Translations under genes and position numbers: made by a program
The notes under the pieces: model-generated
Database searches by the model: none
The model's input: only the letters and a program-made list of their open reading frames with translations
What the model was told of the DNA's origin: nothing
Shown here: piece after piece, positions 35,301 through 45,680 of the stretch
Layout of the letters: each line of letters starts with the position of its first letter
How positions within the stretch are numbered: position 1 is the first letter of the stretch
Assembly: GCA_018296165.2 (NCBI GenBank)
Contig: JACKQL020000005.1
Location: 992,001 to 1,056,000 of the forward strand
Source: Termitomyces sp. T153
Taxonomy: Eukaryota > Basidiomycota > Agaricomycetes > Agaricales > Lyophyllaceae
Reading direction: 5' to 3'
Length of the DNA: 64,000 nucleotides

Positions 35301-36039
35301 CGCTAATGGAATAGCCGAGTGGCCTCACTTCGACATTCGCCAAGCCCTTTTCAAAGCGGTCGATGGCGATCAGTTTAGGTGGAGTACGGCTACTTACTCG
35401 GTCTTTTGGTCAGAACGTGTTACAGTGCGCAAGCGAATGGGTTGCTCCCCTTACTACGCGATGACCGGTACCCACCCTCTCCTGCCTGCTGACATAGTTG
35501 AAGCAACATATTTGCAACCGCCGCCAAACTCATTATTATCAACCACCGATCTCATAGCCCGCCGAGCAATTGACCTTCAGCGCCGCCAAGAAGATCTCGA
35601 CCGTCTGCATAGCCAAGTGCTTAGCGCCCGTCGCCTGGCTGCCATTTGCTTCGAGAAAGATCACGCCGCTACGATTCGCAATTACAACTTCAAAACAGGC
35701 GACCTCGTACTAATGAGGAATACGAGAATCGAAGTAACGCATAACAAGAAAATGAAGCCGCGATACCCAGGCCCACTTGTGGTAATCTCTCGCAACTGTG
35801 GAGGAGCTTACATTCTTTGCGAACTAGATGGCTCAGTTCTACATCGCCCTGTTGCTGCCTTCCGCTTAATCCCCTATCTCGCTAGAGAACACATAACCGT
35901 GCCTAGCGACACTTTCGACATCGACACTTCGCGTCTCAGAGAACTGGAACAAACCAAACTTGTTGACAACAATGACACTGGCAAAAACGCCAGTGAAGAA
36001 GAAAACTACCTTTTGCTAGGCCTTAGCAACGAATCTTAA
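32266..36039 (+). pseudogene. LTR-C pol: reverse transcriptase, RNase H, integrase
   Basis: One frame to TAA at 36037, with TGA at 32644, 32944 and 34087. The RT holds VLKKNGKLRIVHSLEPLN, ATLDLYVGYDKR, LPMGWTNSVPIFHDD and the catalytic FIDDVGAKGP. RNase H/connection holds AVDTSYIAVGYYL and, past the third TGA, FSQPKLELYGLYRAL. The integrase has a zinc site (HDDLGHRGFF, CHLC), then YADTM, IVTDNGPP and NGIAEWPHFDIRQ, so the catalytic D, D and E are all present. It ends with a C-terminal barrel-like tail, with no chromodomain seen. Apart from the three TGA it looks intact. Confidence 0.93.
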
Positions 36040-36471
36040 CTCTGCTTCGTTTCTTACCGCTCTCATCTCTACTACCCAGAAAAACCATCAACAATTACTT
36101 TACAAAACCTAAGTCCTTTTCGTTTCGTTACTCTTTCATTTTTGATACAGTTAAAAAGCCTTTCACAGACACTTTACTTTACTACTGTCTTGTTTCAATG
36201 CTGCGCTAGGCTATTCTGTCGCCAGCGCTCAGCACGCCTCTAGGGGTAATTCGCCATGATGATCTACTGAGCGTTTGCCTTCAAGATGTCGCTAGCATTA
36301 GGCGACAGTCGCTAGTATGCCCAATTGATTTTTTGCTTTCTTTCTTCTGTTTTGTTTCACTTTCTGATTGCTCGCCAAAGATACTATACATTTTGGAGCC
36401 CCTTAAGGGGGCCAAGCTAGGTCCAAATTACTAACAAAAATATAAAATTTATATACAGGAGGCGACTGTCG
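36040..36471. other. LTR-C spacer between pol and the antisense gene
   Basis: The gap between the convergent 3' ends of pol (plus) and the accessory gene (minus). It is AT-rich, with an ATATAAATTTTATATT-like palindromic stretch near 36442-36458 that could serve 3' end formation for either gene. Confidence 0.5.
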
Positions 36472-38477
36472 CTAAGCATCAAGGTCAGCGTCATTGTCAG
36501 GAACCTCCATCGCCTCCGTCTCCTCCCAATCCCCCTCACCGATGTTGTTCTCCTCCTGCCAGGCCAGGAAGGCCTGGCAGTCGCGTCAATATCCCGCCAG
36601 AGTCACTAGCGTCCGCCTAGCGACTGTGTAGCAAGCCCGTGCCGCTAACAACTCCTCCCTCGCCGCCTCCAGCTCCCTTCGGAACCGTTGTTCCACTCCC
36701 GCTGCCCTCTCGTCGAAGTCCAGTAGCGACGCCGCCGACGTTAGCGGCGTCGGCCATCTGAGGTCCTCGCCCAGCCACTCCAGCTCGTCGTCGCCCACCT
36801 GACGCAACGGCGTGTCACTCCATGTTCCCTAGCAAAGCGGTTAGCGATCAGGTAGCTAGCGGAAGAAAATAACTTACTCGTCGTACGACCTCGACCTCTT
36901 CAGCCCGTTCTTCCTCCTCAGTAGCGATGGGTACGGCCTCCACCTCCTCCTCACCCTTGATCTCCATGTCACTCGCCTCCACCTCGGCGACCATCGCCAA
37001 GGGAGTCGTCTCTCTCATCTCCACGTCCTCCCTTCCCTCCTCGCTGGCGACCGTCCAAGGTCGCTTAGCGCTAGCGACCGATGATGGGCTTGCGGCTCGT
37101 TTCCGCGCCCAGGGCGTGTCGCAGTCACTGTTGTTGGCGTCGTCGTCCTCGTCGCTCTCCACCGTCTCCCTACTCTTCACCCTAGCGCCTCCACTACCTC
37201 CAACCAAGCCCTCCTCCTGCGACGTCGGCAAGGTCAAGCTTGAACGCTTGACCTTGATCGGCTCCCCTCTCCTCGCCAGCTCCCTCTGCCTCTCCACGAA
37301 GGCCCTCGCACTCCTTACCAACGCCGCCTTGATCGCTATCCTCTTAGCGAATTTGCTGCCTGTGCTCCTCGATGACAGGCCGCTGTGCAAGCAGCTCTTC
37401 CTAGTGCTGTCGCAACGATAGCAAGGCTGGACCCCCGTGGGGTACCAGCAGCCTTCTGGGTCGTTATCCGCCCAGCAATTGTCGCACTAGAAAAAAGCGT
37501 TAGCAACAAAAAGAGAAAAGAACCGCTAAGTACTCACCGCTCCTTGCGTGCGCTTATACTCTTGCCGCTTCTCTAGTGACACTGTTACCTTGCCCTTGGC
37601 CTTGTCCAACTTCACTCCTGCTCCCAGCCCCATATCCACCACCGTCGTCGTCCTTCGCCATTGAAGGAGCGTCGCCAAGCGCTTGTCGGTAAACGATTCT
37701 TCAACATGATCCTGCAGGAAAGGTTAGCGGTTGTCGCCAAGAATCAGCGAAAGGAAAGAAAATGACTCACCTCAATATCCTCGTCCTCCTCATCTTGTGC
37801 CTTTGCCTTTCCTTTCCCCTTCCCTTTGCTCTTTGGGGTTGTCGCCAATTTTGGCGACGTCGCCAACCCCCTAGCGACGCCACCAGCTGCAGCCTTGGGA
37901 GTCGAGGGGCCCGCCTCTTGAATGTCCCCACGATACGCCGCCTCTTCGTTCCTACAACCCTCGCTCCGTCCCTCCCCCCTCGCCACCGCTAACGCACCTA
38001 CCGGGTGCTGGAAGAGGAACTGGTCATTCGGTGACAAGTCTTCAAAGAGCTAACGTACCTTAGCGGGGTCGCTAGCACTAGCGACTGCCGAGGCACTTAC
38101 CGTCATTCCCGCCATGAGATCGTCCATCAGGAACTCCAGCAAAGGGTCGATTGGCGCCTAGCGATCGTATTAGAAGTTGGCGCTAAAAGGAAGAAAAGGG
38201 AACTTACAAAGTGAACATCAAAGGGGCGAACCCATTCTTCCTCCTTGTACTTCTCATATAACTGGCGACACTCCTTCTCGACAGTCGCCAACTCCGGCCA
38301 CTCGACTCCACTCCCCGAGGTCTTGAACCACTGGAGCCACATCTGAAAGATGGCGGTGACCACCAAGCAAGGATCCTTCGCCAACGATGCGCGGGCCACC
38401 GCGAGCAACCTGTCGACCCGATCGAGGAAGGCATGGGCCATGGTAATCTTCTCAAATTGGGAGGCGAGATCGGACAT
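36472..38477 (-). CDS. Antisense accessory gene of LTR-C: Cys6 zinc-cluster-like protein, six exons, with one premature TGA
   Basis: Exons on the minus strand: 38477-38208, 38157-38101, 38049-37771, 37711-37538, 37486-36878 and 36828-36472. All junctions are GT-AG, every exon is in phase 0, and they total 1746 nt (581 residues). The start is ATG at 38477 (MSDLASQFEKITMAHAFLDR). Exon 3 ends in a Lys/Gly- then Glu/Asp-rich stretch. Exon 5 opens with six cysteines spaced C-x2-C-x8-C-x8-C-x2-C-x6-C (CDNC...GC...PCYRC...SC), like a Zn(II)2Cys6 cluster, followed by a basic region and a long acidic tail. TGA at 36588-36586 cuts the last exon; the same frame continues as RDCQAFLAWQEENN to TAG at 36472, so TGA likely replaced CGA. 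It is neither gag, pol nor env. I recall similar cysteine-cluster proteins as abundant hypotheticals in basidiomycetes. Its role is unknown; DNA binding or regulation of the element is inference. Confidence 0.8.
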
Positions 38478-38650
38478 AGCGATAAGATTGAGAGGCTAGA
38501 AGAGATTAGATGGTAAGGAAGGGGGATGATGAAGTTCAAGCGATACCGCCAGCCACTGTTATTCGAATCCCTTTGGCGCACGGACCAGGCGATCAAGCAC
38601 GTGACTTTTGGGTTGACTGAGGACAGTCAATATTTCAGTACGGGGGAGGA
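38478..38650. promoter_or_regulatory. Gap between the antisense gene start and the 3' LTR, with polypurine tract
   Basis: 173 bp. The plus-strand purine tract GGGGGAGGA at 38642-38650 primes second-strand synthesis. The minus-strand promoter of the accessory gene must lie here or in the 3' LTR. No clear TATA box is visible on the minus strand. Confidence 0.6.
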
Positions 38651-39649
38651 TGATGAGCCCCAGTTATCGCTGAGCACCTTTTTTGGCAGTTCGGACTTAG
38701 CGGCAGCTGACTACTTCAAATTTGACACAAGTCACAACACTCAGCGCACAAGACTTAGCCCGAGGATTGGACCGAAGCACAAGACTCTAGCGACCACAAG
38801 ACTTATCGATCACGGGGAACATCACGCAAAGCCTGGAACTTGGGCCTGGACCATCAAGGCCTAGACCCCCTTGGCAACGATTATTAGCGACCTTAGCGAT
38901 CCTGGCGACAAAACGGTGTTCCTTTACTATATATGGACATATTACCAGACGCGTATTGACATCGGACTCATTCTCTTTTTGGTTCTTATTAGCAATTAGT
39001 CGTTGCCAAGGCCTCACCTATGACTTTTTACTTAGTTACGGACTGATGCCTGGCACGCAACCTAAACACAGTGGCAGATGCCGCCGCTAGTGGCGCTTAA
39101 TTACTTACCTTCCCTTACTATACTTCGAAAACGTATAAATACTGCCTGCACATAGACATCACCCCATCGAATTTTACCATCGAATCACCATCGTATCACT
39201 CCCCTATCTATAAGCTACCAGCTTAAAGGTTTCATTTACCTCATCTCTTTCCCTCATCTCGTCTTCGACCTTGGCTTAGCAACAAGCCTCTTCAACTTTG
39301 ACCTCGACTTAGTGTGGTACCGACTACGGGTGCCAATAAATGTTATTTCAACTTAGTGACGCTAGCAATTGCGGCTAGCGACAAGTTTACGTTCGTCCTT
39401 CGATCTCAATTTTACTCTTACTGCTGTCTCTCTCCTTTATCCCCCCCCCGCCACCGTTTCAGTTTTGCTGCGACTATCGTAAGCAGTGGCGATTCTCTTC
39501 GACTTCACTTCCCCGCCACCACTTTCGCTCTAGTTCTCTGGGACGGTTACTGACTTGCCCTCAACTATTAACTTCCTACTGCCAGCTACCCTATCTAGTG
39601 ACAAGTGTTAGGTTTCCTGCACGGCACTAGGCGGCATAGAAGCACATCA
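38651..39649 (+). repeat. LTR-C 3' LTR
   Basis: 999 bp, the same length as the 5' LTR with no indels. By hand count there are 24 differences, all transitions; 22 lie in a CpG of one copy or of the inferred parent. TATAAATA is at 39134-39141. Confidence 0.95.
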
Positions 39650-39653
39650 GCGG

Positions 39654-41750
39654 ACTGTTTATCCCACTACTTTGAGAGTGACTCTCCTAGAGATATGCAC
39701 CACATCTATGCCTATGTTTGTGCAGATGCTTGTATGAACCCAGAGGTGGATGATCTGCCCCCTATGCACATACAGGAACTACAAGTGCAGCTGGATCAGA
39801 TATGTGCTCTCCACAATGGATCTAGCCATGGATGCAGGCAAGTGCATGATTGTCATGAAATTCATGATGAAGAAGCACACATACTAGCCACCAGTAATGA
39901 TAGCAAGGGAGATTCAGCCCAAGCTCAACATGGGTCTAATATTGAGGGGGACAAGATTGATATGTCTCTGGGAGAAGCCATCCTAGGGATGGCCCAGTCT
40001 CCTCAACCCTGAGATAGGACAAACAGGGAATTCCTCCATTGTATCCAATTTCTGTATGGCAAAGACAAGCTCATTGCTAAAATCATGGCTTGACCAAAGG
40101 ACTATAAGTCCTTCTGCCTCCAGGTAAGTTAATCTAGACTACCAACATCTTGGGCCATGAGGTACTTTGTATACTTTGTGATTGAGAGTTGGTAACCAGT
40201 GTGCTTGAGCAAGCACACAATGTAATGGGGCATTTCAGCACCCAGAGAACAACAGAGTACATTTGTCATTGGTATTGGTGGCTAACAGTGGTTGCAGATG
40301 CATGCACATCCTGTACCACTTGTCAGCTGTGCTAGTGGGCAAAATGGAGCAATCAGCTCCCTTCAGGGAAGTTACATTCCCTGCCTGTGCTAGTCAAACT
40401 CTGGAATTTGATAGGGATGGACTTGATAGGTCCATTCCCTAAATCAAAAGAGTATAACTACCTATGGGTAGTTATATGCTGTGTGATGAGCCAGGTGCCC
40501 CTTATTCTGGTGTGCACAGCCATGACAGCTTTGCAGCTGTCCTGGGTTTACATGCATGAGGTGGTGAGGCTGCATGGCCTCCCAAGCTCAATTGTCAGCA
40601 ATTGAGACTCTGGTGTAAACTGCATAAGTTGTTAGGAGCAAAGCTCCTGATGTCTACATTGTTTCACTCACAGACTGATGGTCAGACTGAACATGCCAAT
40701 CAGAACATTGGTCAGATCCTGCATATGGTGGTACAACCAGACCAAAAAGACTGGTTAAGTCAAATAGACTTGGCAGAGTTCACAATAAACATGAGTATTT
40801 CTGAGATGATGCAGTTTGCACTATTTGAGTTGAATGGTGGGTACATGCCATCTATGATATAGGAGATTAGGGCAGATACTGTAATTCCAAAGGGAATCCA
40901 GCAGTTTGCTTGCCAAGCTTTAGAGAACTCAGCAGCAGTGCACAATGCAATTATAGAGGCACATGTTTTTCAGATGTGTCTAGCCAATTCACATTGCAGG
41001 CCTGACTCCAAACTAGTGAAAGGTGCATTAGTGTACCTTTCAACAAAAAATCTCAACCTACCTAAAGGCAGAGCAAGGAAACTCTGCCCTAAGTGGGTTG
41101 GGCCATATAGAATTTTGGAGGCCTATAGTGAAACCTCCAACTATGTATTGGAGTTGCCTACAGCACTCCAGAAACAAAGAATACATCCTAAGTTCCATGT
41201 GTTGCTGCTGTGCCCATATAAGGCCAGCAACAATGCCTTATTCCCTAACAGGGCAATGCCAGAGCCTTATGACTTTGGCATCTCAGATGACCAGGAATGA
41301 TTTGTTGATGACCTAGTAGGTCATCATTGGGATGGTAAGAACCTCAAGTTTGAGGTTTGCTGGAGTCTTGGAGACACCACTTGGGTGCTTTTGAAGCTAG
41401 AACTAGTGGCTCATGTGAGACAACTAACATTGTATCCAAGCACTGGGCTGACATTGTAAGCAATGAGGAAGCATTGTTGTCACAGATGGATGAACAGGCT
41501 AGTTGAACTACTACATATAGTTCACAATGCAAGTATTATATGCAGGCAAGCTGAGTGCTCACCAAAGCCTCCTAGTCTGCATTAGTGCAGCATGCCAGAT
41601 TACCATCATGCCCTTTATCCCTGTAGGACTATCCACACCTACCACAACTTTAATATAGAGACTTCTCTAGAGCCCCACCACCACAGGTGGAATGCTATAT
41701 TCCACCCTCTTTTTTATTCTATATTGTCACCTTGAGCCTATTGATGGACT
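39654..41750 (+). pseudogene. LTR-B integrase and chromo-like tail
   Basis: Continues LTR-B pol after LTR-C. HHCC-type remnants (GHFSTQRTTEYI, CTTC) are at about 40220-40330. The core follows with LIGMDLIGPFPKS (first Asp), GLPSSIVSN (second Asp now missing or shifted) and SQTDGQTEHANQ (Glu). The C-terminal part LPKGRARKLCPKWVGPYRI and HPKFHVLLLCPY is open at 40938-41300. It is followed by VGHHWDGKNLKFEVCWSLG, a degenerate chromodomain-like module. Confidence 0.88.
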
Positions 41751-41763
41751 CAAAAGGGGGGTA

Positions 41764-41990
41764 TGTAATGGAGCACTCATTACTAGTCCTTAGTTGCCTT
41801 ATCTACACTATTATAATTATTTAGTCTTACTATTATTATTCCAGTAGTATCACCTGATGCTACCTATAAATACTGTTACTGTAATTACATAAGGCAGTAC
41901 CTTACTTCACACTTTGTAGATAGAACAGAACTGGTTTTGACTCACAAGGTGTGAACTGTAAGCAGTGCAACTCATAATAGAAACATTACA
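41764..41990 (+). repeat. LTR-B 3' LTR
   Basis: 227 bp, preceded by AAAAGGGGGG and followed by CTTTG, identical to the five bases before the 5' LTR at 22053. Confidence 0.93.
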
Positions 41991-43780
41991 CTTTGCCTGC
42001 AACTGTGTCCCAGACTTCAAGATAGACATTGCTTGTATTTCTGTCATGGCCACCACCAATACTGAGAAGGCTGCCACTCTAGCTGAGTCCTTCTTTCCTG
42101 CTCCTCTCACTGTTCCTTCTATCCCTGCCTCTAAATACTCTGAGTTTGTTGCAAACACCCCTACTTCAGTAGGGACTACATCTTGGCTGCTATAAGGGCC
42201 CTCCCATCTTATAAGGCCCTAGGCCCTAATGGCATCTCCAATATTGTGCTTAAAAAGTATTCTGAGGCTCTTCCTGATCACCTTTATTTCATCTACCAAG
42301 TAGTACTTGAGCTTGACATGTATTACACAAGCTAGCTGGAGTTCACAATGCTTGTACTCCAAAAGCCAGGTAAACCTGCATACAATGTGGCAAAAGCCTA
42401 CAGGCCTATAGAGTTGCTCAACACAATTGGAAAACTCCTCTCAACCCTTATTGCAGCTGATTGTTCACACATAGCCAAAGAGCATGGTATGCACTCTCTG
42501 GGCCAATTTTGAGGTTGCCTAGGCTGCAACACTATAGATGCCATGCAACTAGTGGTTTTCAGAATCAAGAATGCTTGGCATTCAAGTAAGGTCACAGCAG
42601 CTCTCTTTCTTGATGTTCAAGAGGGCTCTTCAAACATGGTGATGGAGTGTTTCCTCTATAATATGTGGAAACTGGGAGGAAACTCCCAGTTCATCCAGCT
42701 CACAGAGTGTATGCTATCCAACCACTATACACATCTGAAGTTTGACAACTTCATTTCTGAGTGGATATCTATTGTCAATGGTACCATCCAGGACTGCCCT
42801 CTCTCCATGCTTTTTTATGCCTTTCATAATTCCCCCCTTATCCATATTGTCCACTCAGGCAGTAAGTCCAAGGTTTCTTCAAGCTTCATTAACAATGTAA
42901 TGTTCCTTGCTAGTCTCTGTAGGGAACACACACCATACTCAAGGACATGATGAAGCATGCCTAAAGCATATTTGACTAGTCCCTACACCACAATTCCCCT
43001 TTTGAACTTTCCAAGCTTGCTCTTATGAACTATCTCCATTCTCATTTTGACTTGATCTTCCTGACCTGATTCTCCAATGCACCATCCTGGTTGGGTTGGT
43101 CACAGCACAAACAGTTGAAACCATTGCAGATTACAAGTACCTGTGTGTTATATTTGACTTCAAGCTATGCTGATCTGCCTAAACTCAGAAAGTCACTGCA
43201 AGTGCCACCTAGTGGACAATCCAAATCACTAGGCTCTCTTAGGTATCTGGAAGCATGTCCTTGCATTGCATCTGACAGCTCTACAACATTGGTGCCATGC
43301 CAGCCTTTACCTATGCTGCTGACCTGTGGTACACTGGAATCACTAACACTCCCAAGAGAGAGAGGCAGATGGGGTCAGTGGGTGTAACAAAGAAGCTCTC
43401 TTTGGCACAATGCAGAGCTGCCAGAATAATTACCAGTGCCCTGAGCACCACAGCTGGTAATGTCCTAGGTGTTCATGCTAACCTCCTTCCCACAGATCTC
43501 CTCCTCTATAAGGTTTTGGTAAGAGTGGCAGTCTATCTGTCCTCTCTCTACCTTCTATGCATCCCTTACACAAACCAGTCCAAACTGCTATACAGCACCT
43601 TGTGTGCTGCTATTTCTCACCCCTTTATTGCCTCTTCAATTATGCAGACATTGACCAGCAACAATTGAAATGGTCCTCTCATGCAGATGCTCTCCAGCTA
43701 CAGATCATCCTTCAAAACACTTACTACCCCCAACAAGGATATAGCTCTTGTCTCTGCCTAGCAATGCCACAGATGGGCAC
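41991..43780 (+). pseudogene. LINE ORF2 reverse transcriptase
   Basis: Continues the endonuclease part across LTR-B. Motifs: LPSYKALGPNGISNIVLKK, KAYRPIELLNTIGKLL, SKVTAALFLDVQEGSSN (first catalytic Asp region), TIQDCPLSMLFYAF and SSFINNVMFLA, where FxDD is FINN. C-terminal thumb motifs (FTYAADLWYTG, AARIITSALSTTAGNVL) follow at 43297-43480. Stops and the lost aspartates make it inactive. Confidence 0.9.
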
Positions 43781-44810
43781 CAATTGATCTGCTATAATGG
43801 ATCAGGATTTGAAGAGGGCATAGGTGTCTCTGCAGTCTTTTTTGTAGATGGAGAGGAAACTTTCTCTTTGAGATTCCATCTTGGCTCAGCTGCTGAGCAT
43901 ATGGTCAACAAGGCCAAAGCCATTAGCCTTTCCTTGGGCCTTCACCTCTTTGCATCCTTTCACTGCAGGCTCCAGGGCCTAATCACTACCACCAGCAACA
44001 GCCAGGCCTGCATATGGGTACTCACAAACCAGTGGCCACACCCAGCACACTACCTCCTTGATCTTGTTTCTACTGTGGCTAAGAAACTCCACAGAAAGTA
44101 GAACTATCTAATACATGTTCCTCATGGCCATACCAGATATGGTATGGATAATGATAACCAACCCTGCTTCCATAGTGTTGTCAACCTCTGCATTCACTGA
44201 ATGCCCAGCCACATGGACTTCCTCCCTAACAAATGAGCAGACAAACTGGCTAAAGAAGTGGCTCAAGGTACCTCAAGTCCCTCCAACACCCTCCCAGCAT
44301 TCCTCCAATCCCAAACCCTCTGCATGAGTATCTCAATAACCTGCCAAGCCCACCTAGTTGCCACTCAAGTGCTCTAGAAATGGAAATGAAAGAAGTCCCT
44401 GCAGTACAACAACATTAGAATCCTTAACAAAACCCTTCCCTCCAAGGCCTACTTCAAATTGGTTGAACCTCTCAACTGCCACCACTTAGTAATCCTCACT
44501 CAGCTCTAAACAGGTCACTTGCCCCTCAACCAGCACCTTTTTTTACATCTGCCATGCCAAGTCCCCAATCTGTCCACACTGCCTAGGGCTGATGGTTGAA
44601 ACTACCCAGCACTTTTTTTTGGAGTGCCTGCAGTACCACTACAAATGCCATGTCCACCTTCTTTGCCTCCTCAAATGCAAAGCTGAGTTGATCCCTCTCC
44701 TCCTCTCCTCCCCAACCACTCTCATCTGCCTCTTCAAATACATAGATGCCACCAAAAGATTTCAGACCTCTCATACTGCCACCTCCACCCCCTTATAACC
44801 TAACAGTACC
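43781..44810 (+). pseudogene. LINE ORF2 RNase H and Cys/His C-terminal tail
   Basis: RNase H: CYNGSGFEEGIGVSAVFF, then AEHMVNKAKAISLSLGLHL and TTTSNSQACIWVL, with the first Asp replaced by Asn and the later ones eroded. The tail at about 44500-44640 holds the typical terminal block (TGHLPLNQHLF and the ETTQHFFLECLQY pattern). Several frameshifts are present. Confidence 0.85.
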
Positions 44811-45259
44811 TGGCCCCCTCTACACTGAGCCCACTCCAACAGCTCCAAGCTCCTCATGCTCCACTATACTGTTGACATCATGAATAATTTTGCTCTTATT
44901 ATTACTCTAATCTACACTAGAACATTCTTTAATAATAGTCCTAGACATTCTTCTCCCAACTCACTACTGGCCCCTTCTCTAGCCTTGATGGGGACCCCAG
45001 CCCAGTCACTCCTCCTAACCCTGCTCACCCAGTGAGCCTTCATTGTCATAACTACCCAACCATAACCAGCCACAAGCCTATCTTTAGGACATTACAGAGG
45101 ACAACCTAAAATGGCATTTGGAAGTGCTAGCCCATTCATTCTCCATATATGTGGGGAGGCAGGTATCTTGTTGCTCTTGTAGCTATGTAGCCTATCCATA
45201 GTACTGTGCAGTATAGGCACCAAGTGCCTTATGCATGTTAAACCCAGTAAAAAAAAAAA
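44811..45259 (+). other. LINE 3' UTR and A-run
   Basis: Non-coding, ending TTAAACCCAGT followed by 11 A at 45249-45259, which I take as the poly(A) end of the LINE. Confidence 0.6.
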
Positions 45260-45680
45260 GACCTGCAGAATTCCACATCCCTCTGTATACAATTGGGTTG
45301 GGTCAAAATGGGAGCAAATGAAGGCTTGCAGAGTCAAGCAAGTTTGAGGATGAGCAGGAGAGCCAATGTTCCCATCAAGTCAGCTAGAAAGAGACAGATT
45401 AGTGAGAGGTGGGAAGGAGGCTGAGTACTATTAATAGAAGGATGTATAGTAGAAATTAGGAGAGGATATATATTCATCATGAAGATGGCTTGTTGTAGTG
45501 GTAGGCTGTATTGGTAGTGTCAAGCAGTTGTTACTTTAGTCATGGAGGGCTGCAGAATAAGTTAAGCAGGTATTTGCATGTTAGCATAGCATGTTAGTGG
45601 GTTGAGAGTAGATGGGAATCATTTTGTGGCATTGGTATATCTTAAAAGGTGTTTAAAAGCAGATGGGGAGAATAGCAGGT
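45260..45680. other. Unassigned AT-rich stretch
   Basis: About 420 bp with no coding signal or recognisable repeat. It could be older transposon debris or the 3' flank of the minus-strand LINE fragment. Confidence 0.3.

Larger units (their letters stand above)
28593..39653 (+). mobile_element. LTR-C: young Ty3/gypsy retrotransposon with an antisense accessory gene
   Basis: Element 28597-39649 (11,053 bp), with 999-bp LTRs that differ only by transitions, nearly all at CpG. The target duplication is GCGG (28593-28596, 39650-39653); a shared A makes AGCGG possible if the LTR ends one base earlier. It splits the RNase H/integrase junction of LTR-B. Internal order: gag-pol 29670-36039 (plus), a six-exon gene on the minus strand 36472-38477, purine tract GGGGGAGGA (38642-38650), 3' LTR. 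It is CpG-rich in a CpG-poor neighbourhood, so it is the youngest complete insertion here. Confidence 0.95.
22053..41990 (+). mobile_element. LTR-B: Ty3/gypsy element, mosaic of two copies, split by LTR-C
   Basis: 5' LTR 22053-22276 and 3' LTR 41764-41990, TGTAATGGAG to ATTACA, flanked by an exact CTTTG duplication (22048-22052 and 41991-41995). Inside are the gag of copy A (22277-24554), an LTR-D fragment (24555-24965), a second LTR of the same family (copy B, 24966-25179), then copy B gag, RT and RNase H up to 28596, LTR-C (28597-39649), and integrase with a chromo-like tail (39650-41750). A purine tract AAAAGGGGGG (41752-41761) precedes the 3' LTR. CpG-poor and full of stops. Confidence 0.88.
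20400..45259 (+). mobile_element. LINE (EEP-type non-LTR retrotransposon), split by LTR-B
   Basis: A plus-strand LINE in two pieces: about 20400-22052 (ORF1 and the start of ORF2) and 41991-45259 (rest of ORF2 and 3' UTR). The pieces join at the CTTTG target duplication of LTR-B and the coding sense continues across it. Order: ORF1, endonuclease, RT, RNase H, Cys/His tail, then an A-run at 45249-45259 after TTAAACCCAG. The 5' boundary is uncertain. CpG is almost absent and stops are frequent. Confidence 0.85.

Noticed and set aside
36927..37421. Plus-strand open frame of 164 codons opposite the LTR-C accessory gene
   Set aside because: It is the shadow of exon 5 of the minus-strand gene, which has splice sites, a cysteine cluster and GT-AG phase agreement; the plus frame is Ser/Leu-rich low complexity.
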